Below are positions 45,578 to 54,612 of a stretch of 64,000 bases of DNA, piece after piece. The stretch is from UBA11403 sp963784615 (GTDB lineage: Bacteria; Pseudomonadota; Gammaproteobacteria; Legionellales; Legionellaceae): the NCBI GenBank assembly GCA_963784615.1, contig CAWASG010000001.1, positions 744,001 through 808,000 on the forward strand, read 5' to 3'. The notes beneath the pieces are model-generated. The model saw only the letters and a program-made list of their open reading frames with translations. It was not told the origin of the DNA and made no database searches. Numbering within the stretch: the stretch's first letter is position 1; the number at the start of each line of letters is the position of its first letter. The position numbers and the translations under genes are program-made.

Positions 45578-47677
45578 CTATCCTATCCGCTCAATAATTT
45601 TAATTTGTTTTTCTTCCGGAACCTCACTATAGGATAAAAAATGCAAATTCGGAATGCTCGGCTTAAATACCCTTTCCAAAACCGTTCTAAGCTCGTGACT
45701 CAAAAGTAATATTGTCGGTATCGACTGCAGCTCACACTTACGAACATACTCTAAAAGACTGTTAAACAATTTTTCAGTCAGTGAAGGCTCGATCACAATC
45801 ATCTTTTCATTGACATTTTGATTGGTTTGAATTGATTTTAATAAGACCTGTACTAAATCATGATCAATCACTGCAACCGGAAGTTCTTTTTCGTTCCCAC
45901 AAATACTATATACGATAAGATGTCTTAATGCGATACGTACCGAATCGGTCAATGCTTCTTGATCTTTCACCCTTGCCCACGAGTCAACCATTTTTTCAGC
46001 AATCGTGCGAAAATCTATGATGGGAATGCCAGACTGAAGTAGTTTTTGCAGCAATGTCACCACCACATTCAACGGAATCGCACTGACGCCAGAAGTCAGT
46101 GCTTCGGTTAATTTGGGATCACTCGTGGCTAATCGATTAATCAATTGTTGAACTTCTTCATAACCCAAAATATGCGATGTATTCCCACGAATCACTTGAT
46201 TCAGGTTCGTCGCAATCACCGTGCTCACATCCACTATCGTATAGCCAAGCCCTTGAGCATAATCTTTCTGCCCGTCGGAAATCCAATATCCATCCAGCCC
46301 AAAGGTTGGATCTTTACAAGGGATGCCGGGTAGAGGCTTGTCAATATGGCCGGCACTAATGGCAAGACACTTGTCAGGATAAATTGCCGCTTGGGCGACA
46401 ATGACTCCTTTAAGATAAATGCGGTAATTATTCGAAGGTAACTCGAGGTTATCTTTAACATGAATGGTTGGAATTAGAAACCCTAAATCTTGTGAAATCT
46501 TTTTTCTAATTCCCTTAATACGCGACACCAGTTGCCCGTCTTTTTTTACACCCACCAAGTGAATTAAACCATAGCCAATTTCCAGGGCGATGCGATCAAT
46601 AGAAGCCACATCATTCCAATCAAGATCTTTATCTTGTTGAATGGCCTTGGGCTCCTGTTTCACACCACCGCTCAGTTGATTACTCGTAACGAGTTCAGCC
46701 GTTTTTTTCCGGGCGGATAAAACATAGGTTGACATGGCAACAATCAATGAAAACGACAGTAAAGGCACATGTGGCATGTGCGGAATAAGCGCCAAGCATC
46801 CCAGTACCAAAGACGTTAACATCAAGGGGCGCGGATTATCAAACAACTGGGTCATTGTCTGCTGCCCCATATCTTGCTCATTTGAAACACGTGTTACCAG
46901 AATGGCCGCGGATATCGATAAAAGCAGCGCAGGAATCTGTGCAACCAAACCATCGCCAATAGTTAAAATAGAAAAATTCATCGAGGCATCGGATAGCGTC
47001 ATGCCATTTTGGAACACACCGATAATAACGCCGCCAATGAGGTTAATAAACAAAATTAACAAACCGGCAATGGCATCTCCACGCACAAATTTGCTCGCTC
47101 CATCCATTGATCCATAGAAATCAGCTTCCTGAATAACTTCTTGGCGCCTTTTTTTAGCGTCATCTTGGCCAATCACGCCCGCACTTAGGTCGGCATCAAT
47201 CGACATTTGTTTACCTGGCATGGCATCCAAGGTGAATCGTGCACTGACTTCTGAAATTCGCCCGGCGCCTTTGGTCACTACAATAAAATTGATGATCATC
47301 AAAATCGCAAAAATGATTAAACCGACCACGAAATTACCACCAATCACTACCTCACCAAATGCACGAATCACTTGGCCCGCTGCCGCTGGACCTTCATGAC
47401 CATGCAGCAACACCACTCGAGTTGAGGCAATGTTTAATGTCAATCGAAGCAAGGTTGTAATTAAAAGGATGGTGGGAAAGACGCTGAATTCAAGTGGGCG
47501 CACCACGTAGATGCATACCATTAAAATAATCAGGGAAATCGTAATATTCAACGAAAACAAAAAATCCAATGCAAATGGAGGCAAAGGAATAATGACCATA
47601 ATCAGCATAGCGGTCACGATCACCGCTGCCCCAATGCTTGTATTTTTTACCGGTTTTAAACCAAGTCCTTCTGGCAT
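45578..47677 (-). CDS. flhA: Flagellar export gate protein FlhA
   Basis: A 699-residue protein with about eight N-terminal membrane helices, the FHIPEP-like signature region (residues in RISEVSARFTLDAMPGKQMSIDADLSAG), and a large cytosolic C-terminal domain that docks export chaperones. Length is normal. A two-headed hairpin, X3, separates it from flhB. Confidence 0.96.
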   Translation of the reverse strand: MPEGLGLKPVKNTSIGAAVIVTAMLIMVIIPLPPFALDFLFSLNITISLIILMVCIYVVRPLEFSVFPTILLITTLLRLTLNIASTRVVLLHGHEGPAAAGQVIRAFGEVVIGGNFVVGLIIFAILMIINFIVVTKGAGRISEVSARFTLDAMPGKQMSIDADLSAGVIGQDDAKKRRQEVIQEADFYGSMDGASKFVRGDAIAGLLILFINLIGGVIIGVFQNGMTLSDASMNFSILTIGDGLVAQIPALLLSISAAILVTRVSNEQDMGQQTMTQLFDNPRPLMLTSLVLGCLALIPHMPHVPLLSFSLIVAMSTYVLSARKKTAELVTSNQLSGGVKQEPKAIQQDKDLDWNDVASIDRIALEIGYGLIHLVGVKKDGQLVSRIKGIRKKISQDLGFLIPTIHVKDNLELPSNNYRIYLKGVIVAQAAIYPDKCLAISAGHIDKPLPGIPCKDPTFGLDGYWISDGQKDYAQGLGYTIVDVSTVIATNLNQVIRGNTSHILGYEEVQQLINRLATSDPKLTEALTSGVSAIPLNVVVTLLQKLLQSGIPIIDFRTIAEKMVDSWARVKDQEALTDSVRIALRHLIVYSICGNEKELPVAVIDHDLVQVLLKSIQTNQNVNEKMIVIEPSLTEKLFNSLLEYVRKCELQSIPTILLLSHELRTVLERVFKPSIPNLHFLSYSEVPEEKQIKIIERIG

Positions 47678-47698
47678 AACGCTTCTCTAAAAATGGGT

Positions 47699-47825
47699 CT
47701 TGTTCATCGTTTCGGCCACCTGGGGCTTTTGCTAAACACGCATTCGCATCCATGCTGCTCTTGAAAGCCATCCATGGCTTTCGAAGGTTTAGCAAAAGCC
47801 CCTGGTGGCCGAAACGATGAACAAG
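47699..47825. repeat. Long two-headed hairpin X3 inside the flhB-flhA junction
   Basis: Arms of 39 bp (47699-47737 and 47787-47825) with one mismatch surround two small hairpins with apices GCATCCATGC and CCATCCATGG. It starts 2 bp after the flhB stop codon and ends 21 bp before the flhA start. The architecture is the same as X1 and X2, with an unrelated stem sequence. Confidence 0.88.
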
Positions 47826-47827
47826 GC

Positions 47828-48952
47828 CTAAAAATGAAACGATTTCGGGATCTGCAAGTCCGAAGCGACATTCGGCTTTTGTCCTAATCCTCGTTGATAG
47901 TTTTTCAATTGCACCACATAAGATAATACAATAGCAACTGCCATATACAAGTCCTGATGGATAAATGCGCCCACTTTGCCTGTATAATAGATCGCTCGTG
48001 CTAGTTGTGGTGCTTCATAAATTGGAATGGCATTTTTGATGGCCAATAACCGAATTTCAGCCGCCATGTGATCAATTCCTTTTGCCATGATCTTTGGCGC
48101 TTTATCTTTATTTTCATCATATCGAAGTGCGATCGCATAATGGGTTGGGTTGGTAATAATCACCGTTGATTGCGGAACCGCTAATTGAACACTACGACGG
48201 GCTAACTCGCGTTGCGCCATACGGATTTTACGCTTCATCTCGGGGCTACCATCGGATTCCTTGCTCTCATCTTTTAGTTCTTGTAATGACATCTTGATTT
48301 TCTTTTGATAAGCAAAATAATTGTATGTCATGTCAATCAGGGCTAATAATAGAATCGGTATCATCATATACATTAAAAATGAGCGTATGAATTGCATGGC
48401 ATCTTGCATGCTGTCGACGCGATGCACCGCTGACAAGTTGAATAATGCATCTTGTTTATTGTAGATAAACACAAATAACACGCCGAGAAACACAATAAAT
48501 TTGGCGATTGATTTAATCACATCAACAACATGAGCAGGCGACACCATCCGTTTAAGATTTTTCCCCGGACTGAGCCGCTCCGGCTTGAATTTCAATAAAT
48601 TCATCGAAAACCCAAATCCACCGAGCAAAAACGTAGCCGCAAACACCACCAAACACAATATCCCACCTACAGGTAATACCAAGAGAAAATTATCAAGCGC
48701 AAGTTGTTTATAGAGGAGGTAAGACGCCTCTTCATTGTGGGCGATACTTCCCAGATTTGAGAAAACGCTAACAAAATTGTGTGTCATGACATTCATAAAA
48801 TAAGGGGACAGCATCATCAATAACAACATGCCAGCAATCAGACTCACGCCACTACTAAATTCCTTCGCCCGTAGAAAAGTCCCCTCTTTTTTGAGTTTTT
48901 CTAATCGTTTGGCCGAGGGTTTCTGTTCCTTTTCGGTTGAATTTTCGCTCAT
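47828..48952 (-). CDS. flhB: Flagellar export switch protein FlhB
   Basis: A 374-residue membrane protein with four helices in the first 220 residues and the autocleavage site NPTH (about 267-270) that switches export from hook to filament substrates. The ATG at 48952 yields MSENSTEKEQKPSAKRLEKLKKEG, the standard FlhB N-terminus; the 30 codons upstream come from a repeat element and are not counted. Confidence 0.95.
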   Translation of the reverse strand: MSENSTEKEQKPSAKRLEKLKKEGTFLRAKEFSSGVSLIAGMLLLMMLSPYFMNVMTHNFVSVFSNLGSIAHNEEASYLLYKQLALDNFLLVLPVGGILCLVVFAATFLLGGFGFSMNLLKFKPERLSPGKNLKRMVSPAHVVDVIKSIAKFIVFLGVLFVFIYNKQDALFNLSAVHRVDSMQDAMQFIRSFLMYMMIPILLLALIDMTYNYFAYQKKIKMSLQELKDESKESDGSPEMKRKIRMAQRELARRSVQLAVPQSTVIITNPTHYAIALRYDENKDKAPKIMAKGIDHMAAEIRLLAIKNAIPIYEAPQLARAIYYTGKVGAFIHQDLYMAVAIVLSYVVQLKNYQRGLGQKPNVASDLQIPKSFHF

Positions 48953-48984
48953 GTTTTTATCCTCATAGAGCCTGCCTCGTTGGT

Positions 48985-49112
48985 TCTTGTGTAGGTTGGT
49001 GCGTAGGTTGGGTTGAGGCTGGTAAGCCGAAGCCCAACACAACCGTTCATGTTGGGCTTCGGCTTACCAGCCTCAACCCAACCTACGCAAGAACCTACGT
49101 ACTCAACTCAAC
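48985..49112. mobile_element. Family-W palindrome between fliR and flhB
   Basis: Perfect 38-bp arms (49001-49038 and 49051-49088; core GTAGGTTGGGTTGAGGCTGG), with a further diverged repetition outside each arm. The outer right part (GTAGGTTGAGTTGA on the minus strand) encodes the last codons and stop of fliR. Confidence 0.88.
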
Positions 49113-49876
49113 CTACGGGTGGCTTCAAGAATCTCATTTAATAGTGTGGTTCCATGTTCAACAATCAAATCAAAACTAATATACGCGGCAAAATAACAAA
49201 TGATGAGGGAAATATTAATGCCTATTGAAAAAATGTTAACCTGTGGTGAAAACTTCGTCATAATCGCCAAGGTCACATTCGACAATAAAATGGCAATGGT
49301 CATTGATAATGACAACATGAGTGCCCCGCTAAAGATAATCTTTGAAAATAACAACACTTGCTTGAGAAGCTCAATATCAAAGCCTGGTGTGTGGGTTGAT
49401 GGCAGCTGCAATGATGTCACTACCATTTTAATCAACACCAAATGACCGTTTAATTCCAGAAAAATAATGGTCGCGGTCATCACAAAAAACTGGGTTAGAG
49501 GTGTAATGGAACCGACTTTGGGAACATAAAAATTAACGAATCCAAGCCCCGCTTGCATCGACGCAATTTGCCCCAAACCTAGAAAAATTTCAGAGAAAAA
49601 ATTAATCATTAATCCCATCATGAGCCCCAATGCAATCTGAATAAGAAGCTCTGGTAATAACGCTAAAAAATTAGGATCAACATCAATACGATTAAACGGC
49701 CCTGTTATCATCACAAACATAGACAAGGTCACAGACAGGCCTAACAAAATGCGGCTTGGAATATATTCTTTTCGTAGAAAAAAAAGCGAGGTAAATAAAG
49801 CAGCGATGCGCGCCTCAACAATAAAAAACTGCGGCAACTGCCGCCCTATCGTTTGGATAAACTCCGCAACCAACAT
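49103..49876 (-). CDS. fliR: Flagellar export gate protein FliR
   Basis: A 257-residue membrane protein with about six helices (for example QFFIVEARIAALFTSLFF at the N-terminus and LLPELLIQIALGLMMGLMINF). It forms the export gate with FliP and FliQ. It is first in the minus-strand block fliR-flhB-flhA-flhF-fliA. The final residues RRLS and the stop fall within repeat sequence, so the native C-terminus may have been altered. fliQ, normally adjacent, is absent. Confidence 0.92.
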   Translation of the reverse strand: MLVAEFIQTIGRQLPQFFIVEARIAALFTSLFFLRKEYIPSRILLGLSVTLSMFVMITGPFNRIDVDPNFLALLPELLIQIALGLMMGLMINFFSEIFLGLGQIASMQAGLGFVNFYVPKVGSITPLTQFFVMTATIIFLELNGHLVLIKMVVTSLQLPSTHTPGFDIELLKQVLLFSKIIFSGALMLSLSMTIAILLSNVTLAIMTKFSPQVNIFSIGINISLIICYFAAYISFDLIVEHGTTLLNEILEATRRLS

Positions 49877-49904
49877 CCATAAATCCTTAGTTATTATAAC
49901 TCGA

Positions 49905-50101
49905 GAGGGGAGGGGGGAAAGGGAAAGGGAAAGGGAAAAGATCGGGCATGGGCACGGGCACGCTCACGGGCACGGGAATGTACGCTACGCGGCTTTTATA
50001 TATAAAAACCCGCGTAGCGTACATTCACGTGCCCGCGCCCGTGAGCGTGCCCGTGCCCGATCTTTTCCCTTCCCTTCCTTTCCCTTTCCCTTCCCCTTTC
50101 C
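49905..50101. repeat. Long GC-rich palindromic element, copy B
   Basis: A G/A-rich arm at 49905-49945, GGGCACG repeats, a central CGCTACGCGG hairpin around TTTTATATATAAAA (about 49982-50020), and a mirrored arm ending in C/T-rich sequence at 50100. It is the same element as at 19.2 kb. It begins directly at the stop codon of the secretin-like gene (50102) and ends about 29 bp before the fliR start. Confidence 0.85.
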
Positions 50102-50848
50102 CTACTTACTAACACTCACCTTAATATACACTGTCGCTTTATCTTTATAACTCGCCCCTGCACTATAAACGATATCCCCAGACGGCTTAGACGAGAGATC
50201 GGCCTGCCCGCTAGAGCCAATCTTGACCCACTTATCCAAGGGAACTATCGTTGTTGTATTCACATTCTGGCTATTTATTTGCTGGGCATTAATGAGGTCG
50301 GCACGACTATTCACACGACTAATCATCAGTTTAACCCGCGAGCCTTCCATCTGCGGTTTAACCAAAAAACCTTCTTTAACGTCCATGCGCTCATAAGCAA
50401 CGCCCGAATTCCAGTCACCGGCACCAACTGAACTCACAACAGGGACATTACTGCCAGTCGAAATCATTGCGGAAGCCCCGCTCATCACTTGAACTGACTG
50501 AGAGTTACCTGAGGTATTATTCGTCCCCGATGTGCCATAAACAATATCGTTATTGTCACTTGTCTGAAGCCAGTTCGCTTGATCTTGATGAACTAAAATA
50601 TTAAACACAACCGGAGGGATGTCGATTTGATGTAACACTGAACGAACTTTGGTTAACGTATCAGGAGAAACATTAACAATCAGTTGATTGCCCGTATGAC
50701 TTAACGTTTCGCCTGGACTCAACAACGGGTTTAATGCCTGTTCAGCCTCACCTGTATTGATATAGTTTAATGGAATCACCTTCGTGATGAGATCAGCAGA
50801 GAAGGATGTGGAGATAAAGAAGAAGAGTATCAATCCTAATTTTTTCAT
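50102..50848 (-). CDS. Exported secretin N-domain-like protein
   Basis: A 248-residue protein. The ATG at 50848 starts a signal peptide (MKKLGLILFFFISTSFSA). Residues 20-85 read like a secretin N0/N1 (NolW-type) domain: ITKVIPLNYINTGEAEQALNPLLSPGETLSHTGNQLIVNVSPDTLTKVRSVLHQID. The remainder is Ser/Asn/Gly-rich, and the secretin barrel domain is missing. A periplasmic accessory role is plausible, but unproven. It is divergent from nothing nearby; it precedes fliR on the same strand across a repeat. Confidence 0.65.
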   Translation of the reverse strand: MKKLGLILFFFISTSFSADLITKVIPLNYINTGEAEQALNPLLSPGETLSHTGNQLIVNVSPDTLTKVRSVLHQIDIPPVVFNILVHQDQANWLQTSDNNDIVYGTSGTNNTSGNSQSVQVMSGASAMISTGSNVPVVSSVGAGDWNSGVAYERMDVKEGFLVKPQMEGSRVKLMISRVNSRADLINAQQINSQNVNTTTIVPLDKWVKIGSSGQADLSSKPSGDIVYSAGASYKDKATVYIKVSVSK

Positions 50849-50895
50849 TGTTTGCTTCCTTTCCAAATTGCGTTGTCGTGGGTTGAATGAATACC

Positions 50896-51221
50896 CTAGT
50901 ACTGTTTCCATTTGGTTTTAACCAATTCGTCTTTAAGAGCGAAGCGATTCGGAGCAACAATTCCCGCCGTAAAACCTAAGCGAGTAAGGGCATGCCTTCT
51001 CCCGCCGGCGGGAGAAGGTGCCCGACAGGGCGGATGAGGGTGGATCAACCGATTGTGATTTGATCTACCCTCACCCGCCCTGTCGGGCACCCTCTCCCAT
51101 CAATGGGAGAGGGCCATCCTACTGATCATCGGTTTTTACGGCGGGAATCACTGCTCGTAACCCCTTGATTTCCTGTGGTCCGTTGCTCACATACTCACAT
51201 ACTAAATGAAAACAGTACTAG
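50896..51221. mobile_element. Composite MITE, family M, with nested hairpins
   Basis: Terminal inverted repeats CTAGTACTGTTTCCATTTGG (50896 onward) and its near complement (51201-51221) bound 326 bp. Inside are arms AATTCCCGCCGTAAAA / TTTTTACGGCGGGAAT (50962 and 51132) and the widespread CTCCC-GGGAG type hairpin with GGTGCCCGACAGGGCGG (50998-51117). The right end supplies the TAG stop of the L,D-transpeptidase gene. No ORF is credible. Confidence 0.82.
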
Positions 51222-51937
51222 ATAATTACAACCAGCGTCCCTTTATGCCCTTTCGATGGCGTTTCTACAAATTCCTGATTCAACCATTGTGCATCAACTT
51301 TAAATAAATTAACACAACCATGAGTTGATGAAGTACCGGTGAGTTCATCGCTGCCATGTAGCGCATATCCCTTATAAAAATGCATACAATAAGGCATAGC
51401 GGCGCCACCGCTCGAGCCATACAGGCGCTTCGGAAACACGCCTGAAACACATGATTCCCCTTGCTTGCGAATGATTCTAAAGGTGCCTTTTGGCGTTGCA
51501 CAGCCCTCTTTCACATCTGGACAATTACCTATACCAATTGATATAGGCCCCCACTTCACTTGTTGCCCCTCTTTATCATAGGCGGCCCACGCAAATTCTT
51601 TCAACGAGACCTTGATCATCTTCTCGCCTACAGAGGGAATATCAGGTGGAAAGGGCGACAAATCGGCAGGTATTTTTTTAGGTAAATCGTCAGGAACAGC
51701 GATCACCATATCAGGCTTTAAAAAAACATTCATACGATTGGCACGTTTGACCAGATCACATTGGTAGTCATCGGTAAACAACTGCCCCCAGCTATCACCG
51801 CGTTCTATAGTAACGCAGTGATACCCGGAATTATGACAAAGTATTTCACCATAGGGTTTTTCTGCCCAAACATTTGCAACACAAAAAAATAGGACAAGAT
51901 TGACAACAATCCCTTTTAGCCTCATTCTCATATTCAT
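51218..51937 (-). CDS. L,D-transpeptidase (YkuD family)
   Basis: A 239-residue exported enzyme. Signal peptide about 1-25 (ending NVWA); a LysM-like or small N-terminal domain with several cysteines; then the YkuD domain with the catalytic motif HGSDELTGTSSTHGCVNL, giving His and Cys (about 216) residues of the HxnS/THGC signature. It makes 3-3 crosslinks in peptidoglycan or attaches proteins to it. It is divergent from flgA by 21 bp. The gene stop lies in a MITE end. Confidence 0.9.
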   Translation of the reverse strand: MNMRMRLKGIVVNLVLFFCVANVWAEKPYGEILCHNSGYHCVTIERGDSWGQLFTDDYQCDLVKRANRMNVFLKPDMVIAVPDDLPKKIPADLSPFPPDIPSVGEKMIKVSLKEFAWAAYDKEGQQVKWGPISIGIGNCPDVKEGCATPKGTFRIIRKQGESCVSGVFPKRLYGSSGGAAMPYCMHFYKGYALHGSDELTGTSSTHGCVNLFKVDAQWLNQEFVETPSKGHKGTLVVII

Positions 51938-51958
51938 TTAATGGACGATCCCTGATTT

Positions 51959-52681
51959 ATGATGTCAACTATGAATAAAGCAATCATCTTATTATTCACT
52001 CTTGTTTATTTTACACCCGTTATGGCTGAGACAGATTCCAAAATCAGCACACTTCAAGGTAATGAACTCAAATCCTATATAACAAACTATGCGTTAAATC
52101 ACATGCAACATCAAGATGATGAGACAATTGAAGTCAACATCATGCAAATTGATCAAAACATCACGCTACCCCAATGTTCAGAACCCGTCGATATTGAAAT
52201 GTCAAACCAGAGCCTTCCTGAACAATCCACGGCAGTAACGCTAAGCTGTAAAGCGCAGCCGCAATGGAATGTGTATGTTCCTATTAACGTGAAAATACTG
52301 ACCAATGTTCTGATTGCCAATCGCTTCATCCGATCAGGCGAGATGATTTCCGATGAAGATATCTCGTATGCCAAACAAGACAAAAACCGCTTGTCCGATG
52401 GTTTTTTTAAAGATAACCAAGCTCTGATTGGATTAGCTGCTCGCCACAGTATTTACGCGGGAAGTGTGTTCAGTAAAACCAATACCATGTCAGTTCCAGT
52501 TATCAAAAAAAATCAAACTATCTCCTTAGCTATCAGAACCGGCTCTGTCGAAATTCAGATGCTCGGTATTGCAAAATCGGACGGTTACTTAAATGAGCCA
52601 ATTAAAGTATTAAATCCTTCCTCTAAGAAAATAATTGATGCTATAGTTAAAAGTAATGACAAAGCCGAAATCAACTATTAG
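51959..52681 (+). CDS. flgA: Flagellar P-ring assembly chaperone FlgA
   Basis: A 240-residue periplasmic protein. Signal peptide MNKAIILLFTLVYFTPVMA (start probably the Met at residue 5), followed by a SAF-like domain with VLIANRFIRSGEMISDEDI and the C-terminal FlgA core AGSVFSKTNTMSVPVIKKNQTISLAIRTGSVEIQMLGIAKSDG. It helps FlgI form the P ring. It begins the plus-strand flagellar block; motA follows after 6 bp. Confidence 0.9.
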   Translation: MMSTMNKAIILLFTLVYFTPVMAETDSKISTLQGNELKSYITNYALNHMQHQDDETIEVNIMQIDQNITLPQCSEPVDIEMSNQSLPEQSTAVTLSCKAQPQWNVYVPINVKILTNVLIANRFIRSGEMISDEDISYAKQDKNRLSDGFFKDNQALIGLAARHSIYAGSVFSKTNTMSVPVIKKNQTISLAIRTGSVEIQMLGIAKSDGYLNEPIKVLNPSSKKIIDAIVKSNDKAEINY

Positions 52682-52687
52682 AGAATT

Positions 52688-53566
52688 ATGCTCGTAATCA
52701 TTGGTTATCTTATTGTATTAGGATCGGTATTTGGTGGATACGCTCTCGCTGGCGGTCACCTTTTCGCCCTTTTTCAGCCAATCGAATTACTGATGATTGG
52801 CGGTGCAGCTTTGGGCGCGTTTATTGTCGGCAACAGCAGTAAAACCATTATTTCCACGTTCAAGATGGTTTTTTCAACCATCCGTGGCTTTGGGTATGAA
52901 AAGAAATTTTATGTCCAGTTACTGTCAGTTTTATTTGAAGTCACCAATAAAATGAAAAAAGACGGCCCACTATCGATTGAAGCGGAAATTGAGAATCCCG
53001 CTGAAAGTGAGCTTTTTAAAACCTACCCTCTTATTAAACGCGAAACGGATATCACAGAATTTTTGTGCGACTATCTTCGCATTATCATTACCGGTCGCGT
53101 AGATACACACCAACTTGAAAATTTAATGGATCAAGATATTGAATCCATCATATGCGAAAAAGAACAAGCCATCAGCGCAATTACTAAAGTTTCAGACAGC
53201 TTACCCGCATTCGGTATTGTTGCCGCGGTGATGGGCGTTGTGCATACCATGGAATCGATGGGCGGCATGCCACCAGAGCAACTGGGCGGACTCGTCGCCA
53301 AAGCCATGGTCGGAACTTTTCTCGGGGTGCTTTTAGGGTACGGATTTATCGCCCCAATTGCAGCACTGCTTGAACAGCAGCTGAATGCACTGGTCAAATC
53401 ACTCCACTCGATCAAAGTAGTTTTAGTCGTCACCGCCAGCAACATCTCTCCTGCTATTGCAGTTGAGTTTGGTCGTAAAATTCTATACAGCAAAGAACGC
53501 CCAGATGGTAAAGAATTAGAGGAAATTGTTCGCGTGATCAAAAAAGGCAAGGTAGAAATCGCATGA
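52688..53566 (+). CDS. motA: Flagellar stator protein MotA
   Basis: A 292-residue inner-membrane protein with four helices. The functionally essential proline is at P173 (SLPAFGIVAAVMGVVHTM), exactly as in E. coli. The large cytoplasmic loop (about 65-170) contacts the FliG rotor. It overlaps motB by 4 bp. Confidence 0.95.
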   Translation: MLVIIGYLIVLGSVFGGYALAGGHLFALFQPIELLMIGGAALGAFIVGNSSKTIISTFKMVFSTIRGFGYEKKFYVQLLSVLFEVTNKMKKDGPLSIEAEIENPAESELFKTYPLIKRETDITEFLCDYLRIIITGRVDTHQLENLMDQDIESIICEKEQAISAITKVSDSLPAFGIVAAVMGVVHTMESMGGMPPEQLGGLVAKAMVGTFLGVLLGYGFIAPIAALLEQQLNALVKSLHSIKVVLVVTASNISPAIAVEFGRKILYSKERPDGKELEEIVRVIKKGKVEIA

Positions 53567-54597
53567 GTGATCCCGAAAAGCCTCAAATTATTGTGATTAA
53601 ACGCATCACCAAAAAAGGCGGGCATCATGGCGGTGGTTGGAAAATCGCTTATGCCGACTTTATGACCGCAATGATGGCATTTTTTATGCTGTTGTGGTTG
53701 TTATCGATGTTAAACAAGTTTCAACTTCAAGGCATTTCTAATTACTTTAAAAAACCCATGAAAGATTTATTTATTGAAAATCAGATGCATAACACCAATA
53801 TCCCTAAAGTTCAGACAGAACAAACAGAAAAAAATGAGTTGGCGCCTAGAACTGGAAATAAGAAAGGCCATTCTCAAATAGAAAATACGCTCATTAAAAC
53901 CAATAAATCTGAAAATGATGCGGCTCAAACCAATTCAGAAGGACTCGGCATCACTAAATCTCAAAAAAAATCGTCCAATACCGTAGGAATAGCAAACCCA
54001 GAGAAAGATATTGCTCAAACCAAAACTGGCGGCCCCGCTGTTGATGTCGCCCCAAAAAAAGGGCACCCCAGTCCTGGAACAACCGCTATACCCTCAAAAG
54101 AAAAAGTGGAATTAAACAACTTAAAAGCATCATTAGAAACTTCTTTAAAAACGAATCCTGATCTCAATCAGTATCAAGACCATCTCAATTTTACAGTGAC
54201 CAGTGATGGACTAAAAATTAATATTTACAGTTTAAAAAATAAGCCAATGTTTACTTCAGGAAAGACGGACTTTGCGCAGTATGCGTCCAAGATTGTTATC
54301 TGGCTCGCAAGGGAATTGAATAAAACGCCCCGAAAAATTACGATTATCGGTCATACAGATACAGAGCGCTATGGCACCTCAAATAAATACACCAACTGGG
54401 AGTTATCTGCGGATAGAGCCAATGCCACTCGACAATATTTAGTTAAAAATGGAATGCCCCCTGATAAAATTATTCGAATTCAGGGCACGGCAAGCACAAA
54501 TCTCTTGATTAAAAAAGATGGTGCCAACCCTGCTAATCGACGAATTGAAATTATTGTTTTATCAGATCAGGCTCGCGAGCGCATGACTGACCAATAG
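53563..54597 (+). CDS. motB: Flagellar stator protein MotB
   Basis: A 344-residue protein with the proton-channel aspartate D32 in WKIAYADFMTAMMAFFMLLW, a long polar linker (about 70-180) and the OmpA-like peptidoglycan-binding domain (about 210-335; NWELSADRANATRQYLVKNGM). The linker is richer in Lys/Asn/Thr than in common MotB proteins. It overlaps motA; fliM follows after 15 bp. Confidence 0.94.
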   Translation: MSDPEKPQIIVIKRITKKGGHHGGGWKIAYADFMTAMMAFFMLLWLLSMLNKFQLQGISNYFKKPMKDLFIENQMHNTNIPKVQTEQTEKNELAPRTGNKKGHSQIENTLIKTNKSENDAAQTNSEGLGITKSQKKSSNTVGIANPEKDIAQTKTGGPAVDVAPKKGHPSPGTTAIPSKEKVELNNLKASLETSLKTNPDLNQYQDHLNFTVTSDGLKINIYSLKNKPMFTSGKTDFAQYASKIVIWLARELNKTPRKITIIGHTDTERYGTSNKYTNWELSADRANATRQYLVKNGMPPDKIIRIQGTASTNLLIKKDGANPANRRIEIIVLSDQARERMTDQ

Positions 54598-54612
54598 AAA
54601 ACACGGGACGAT

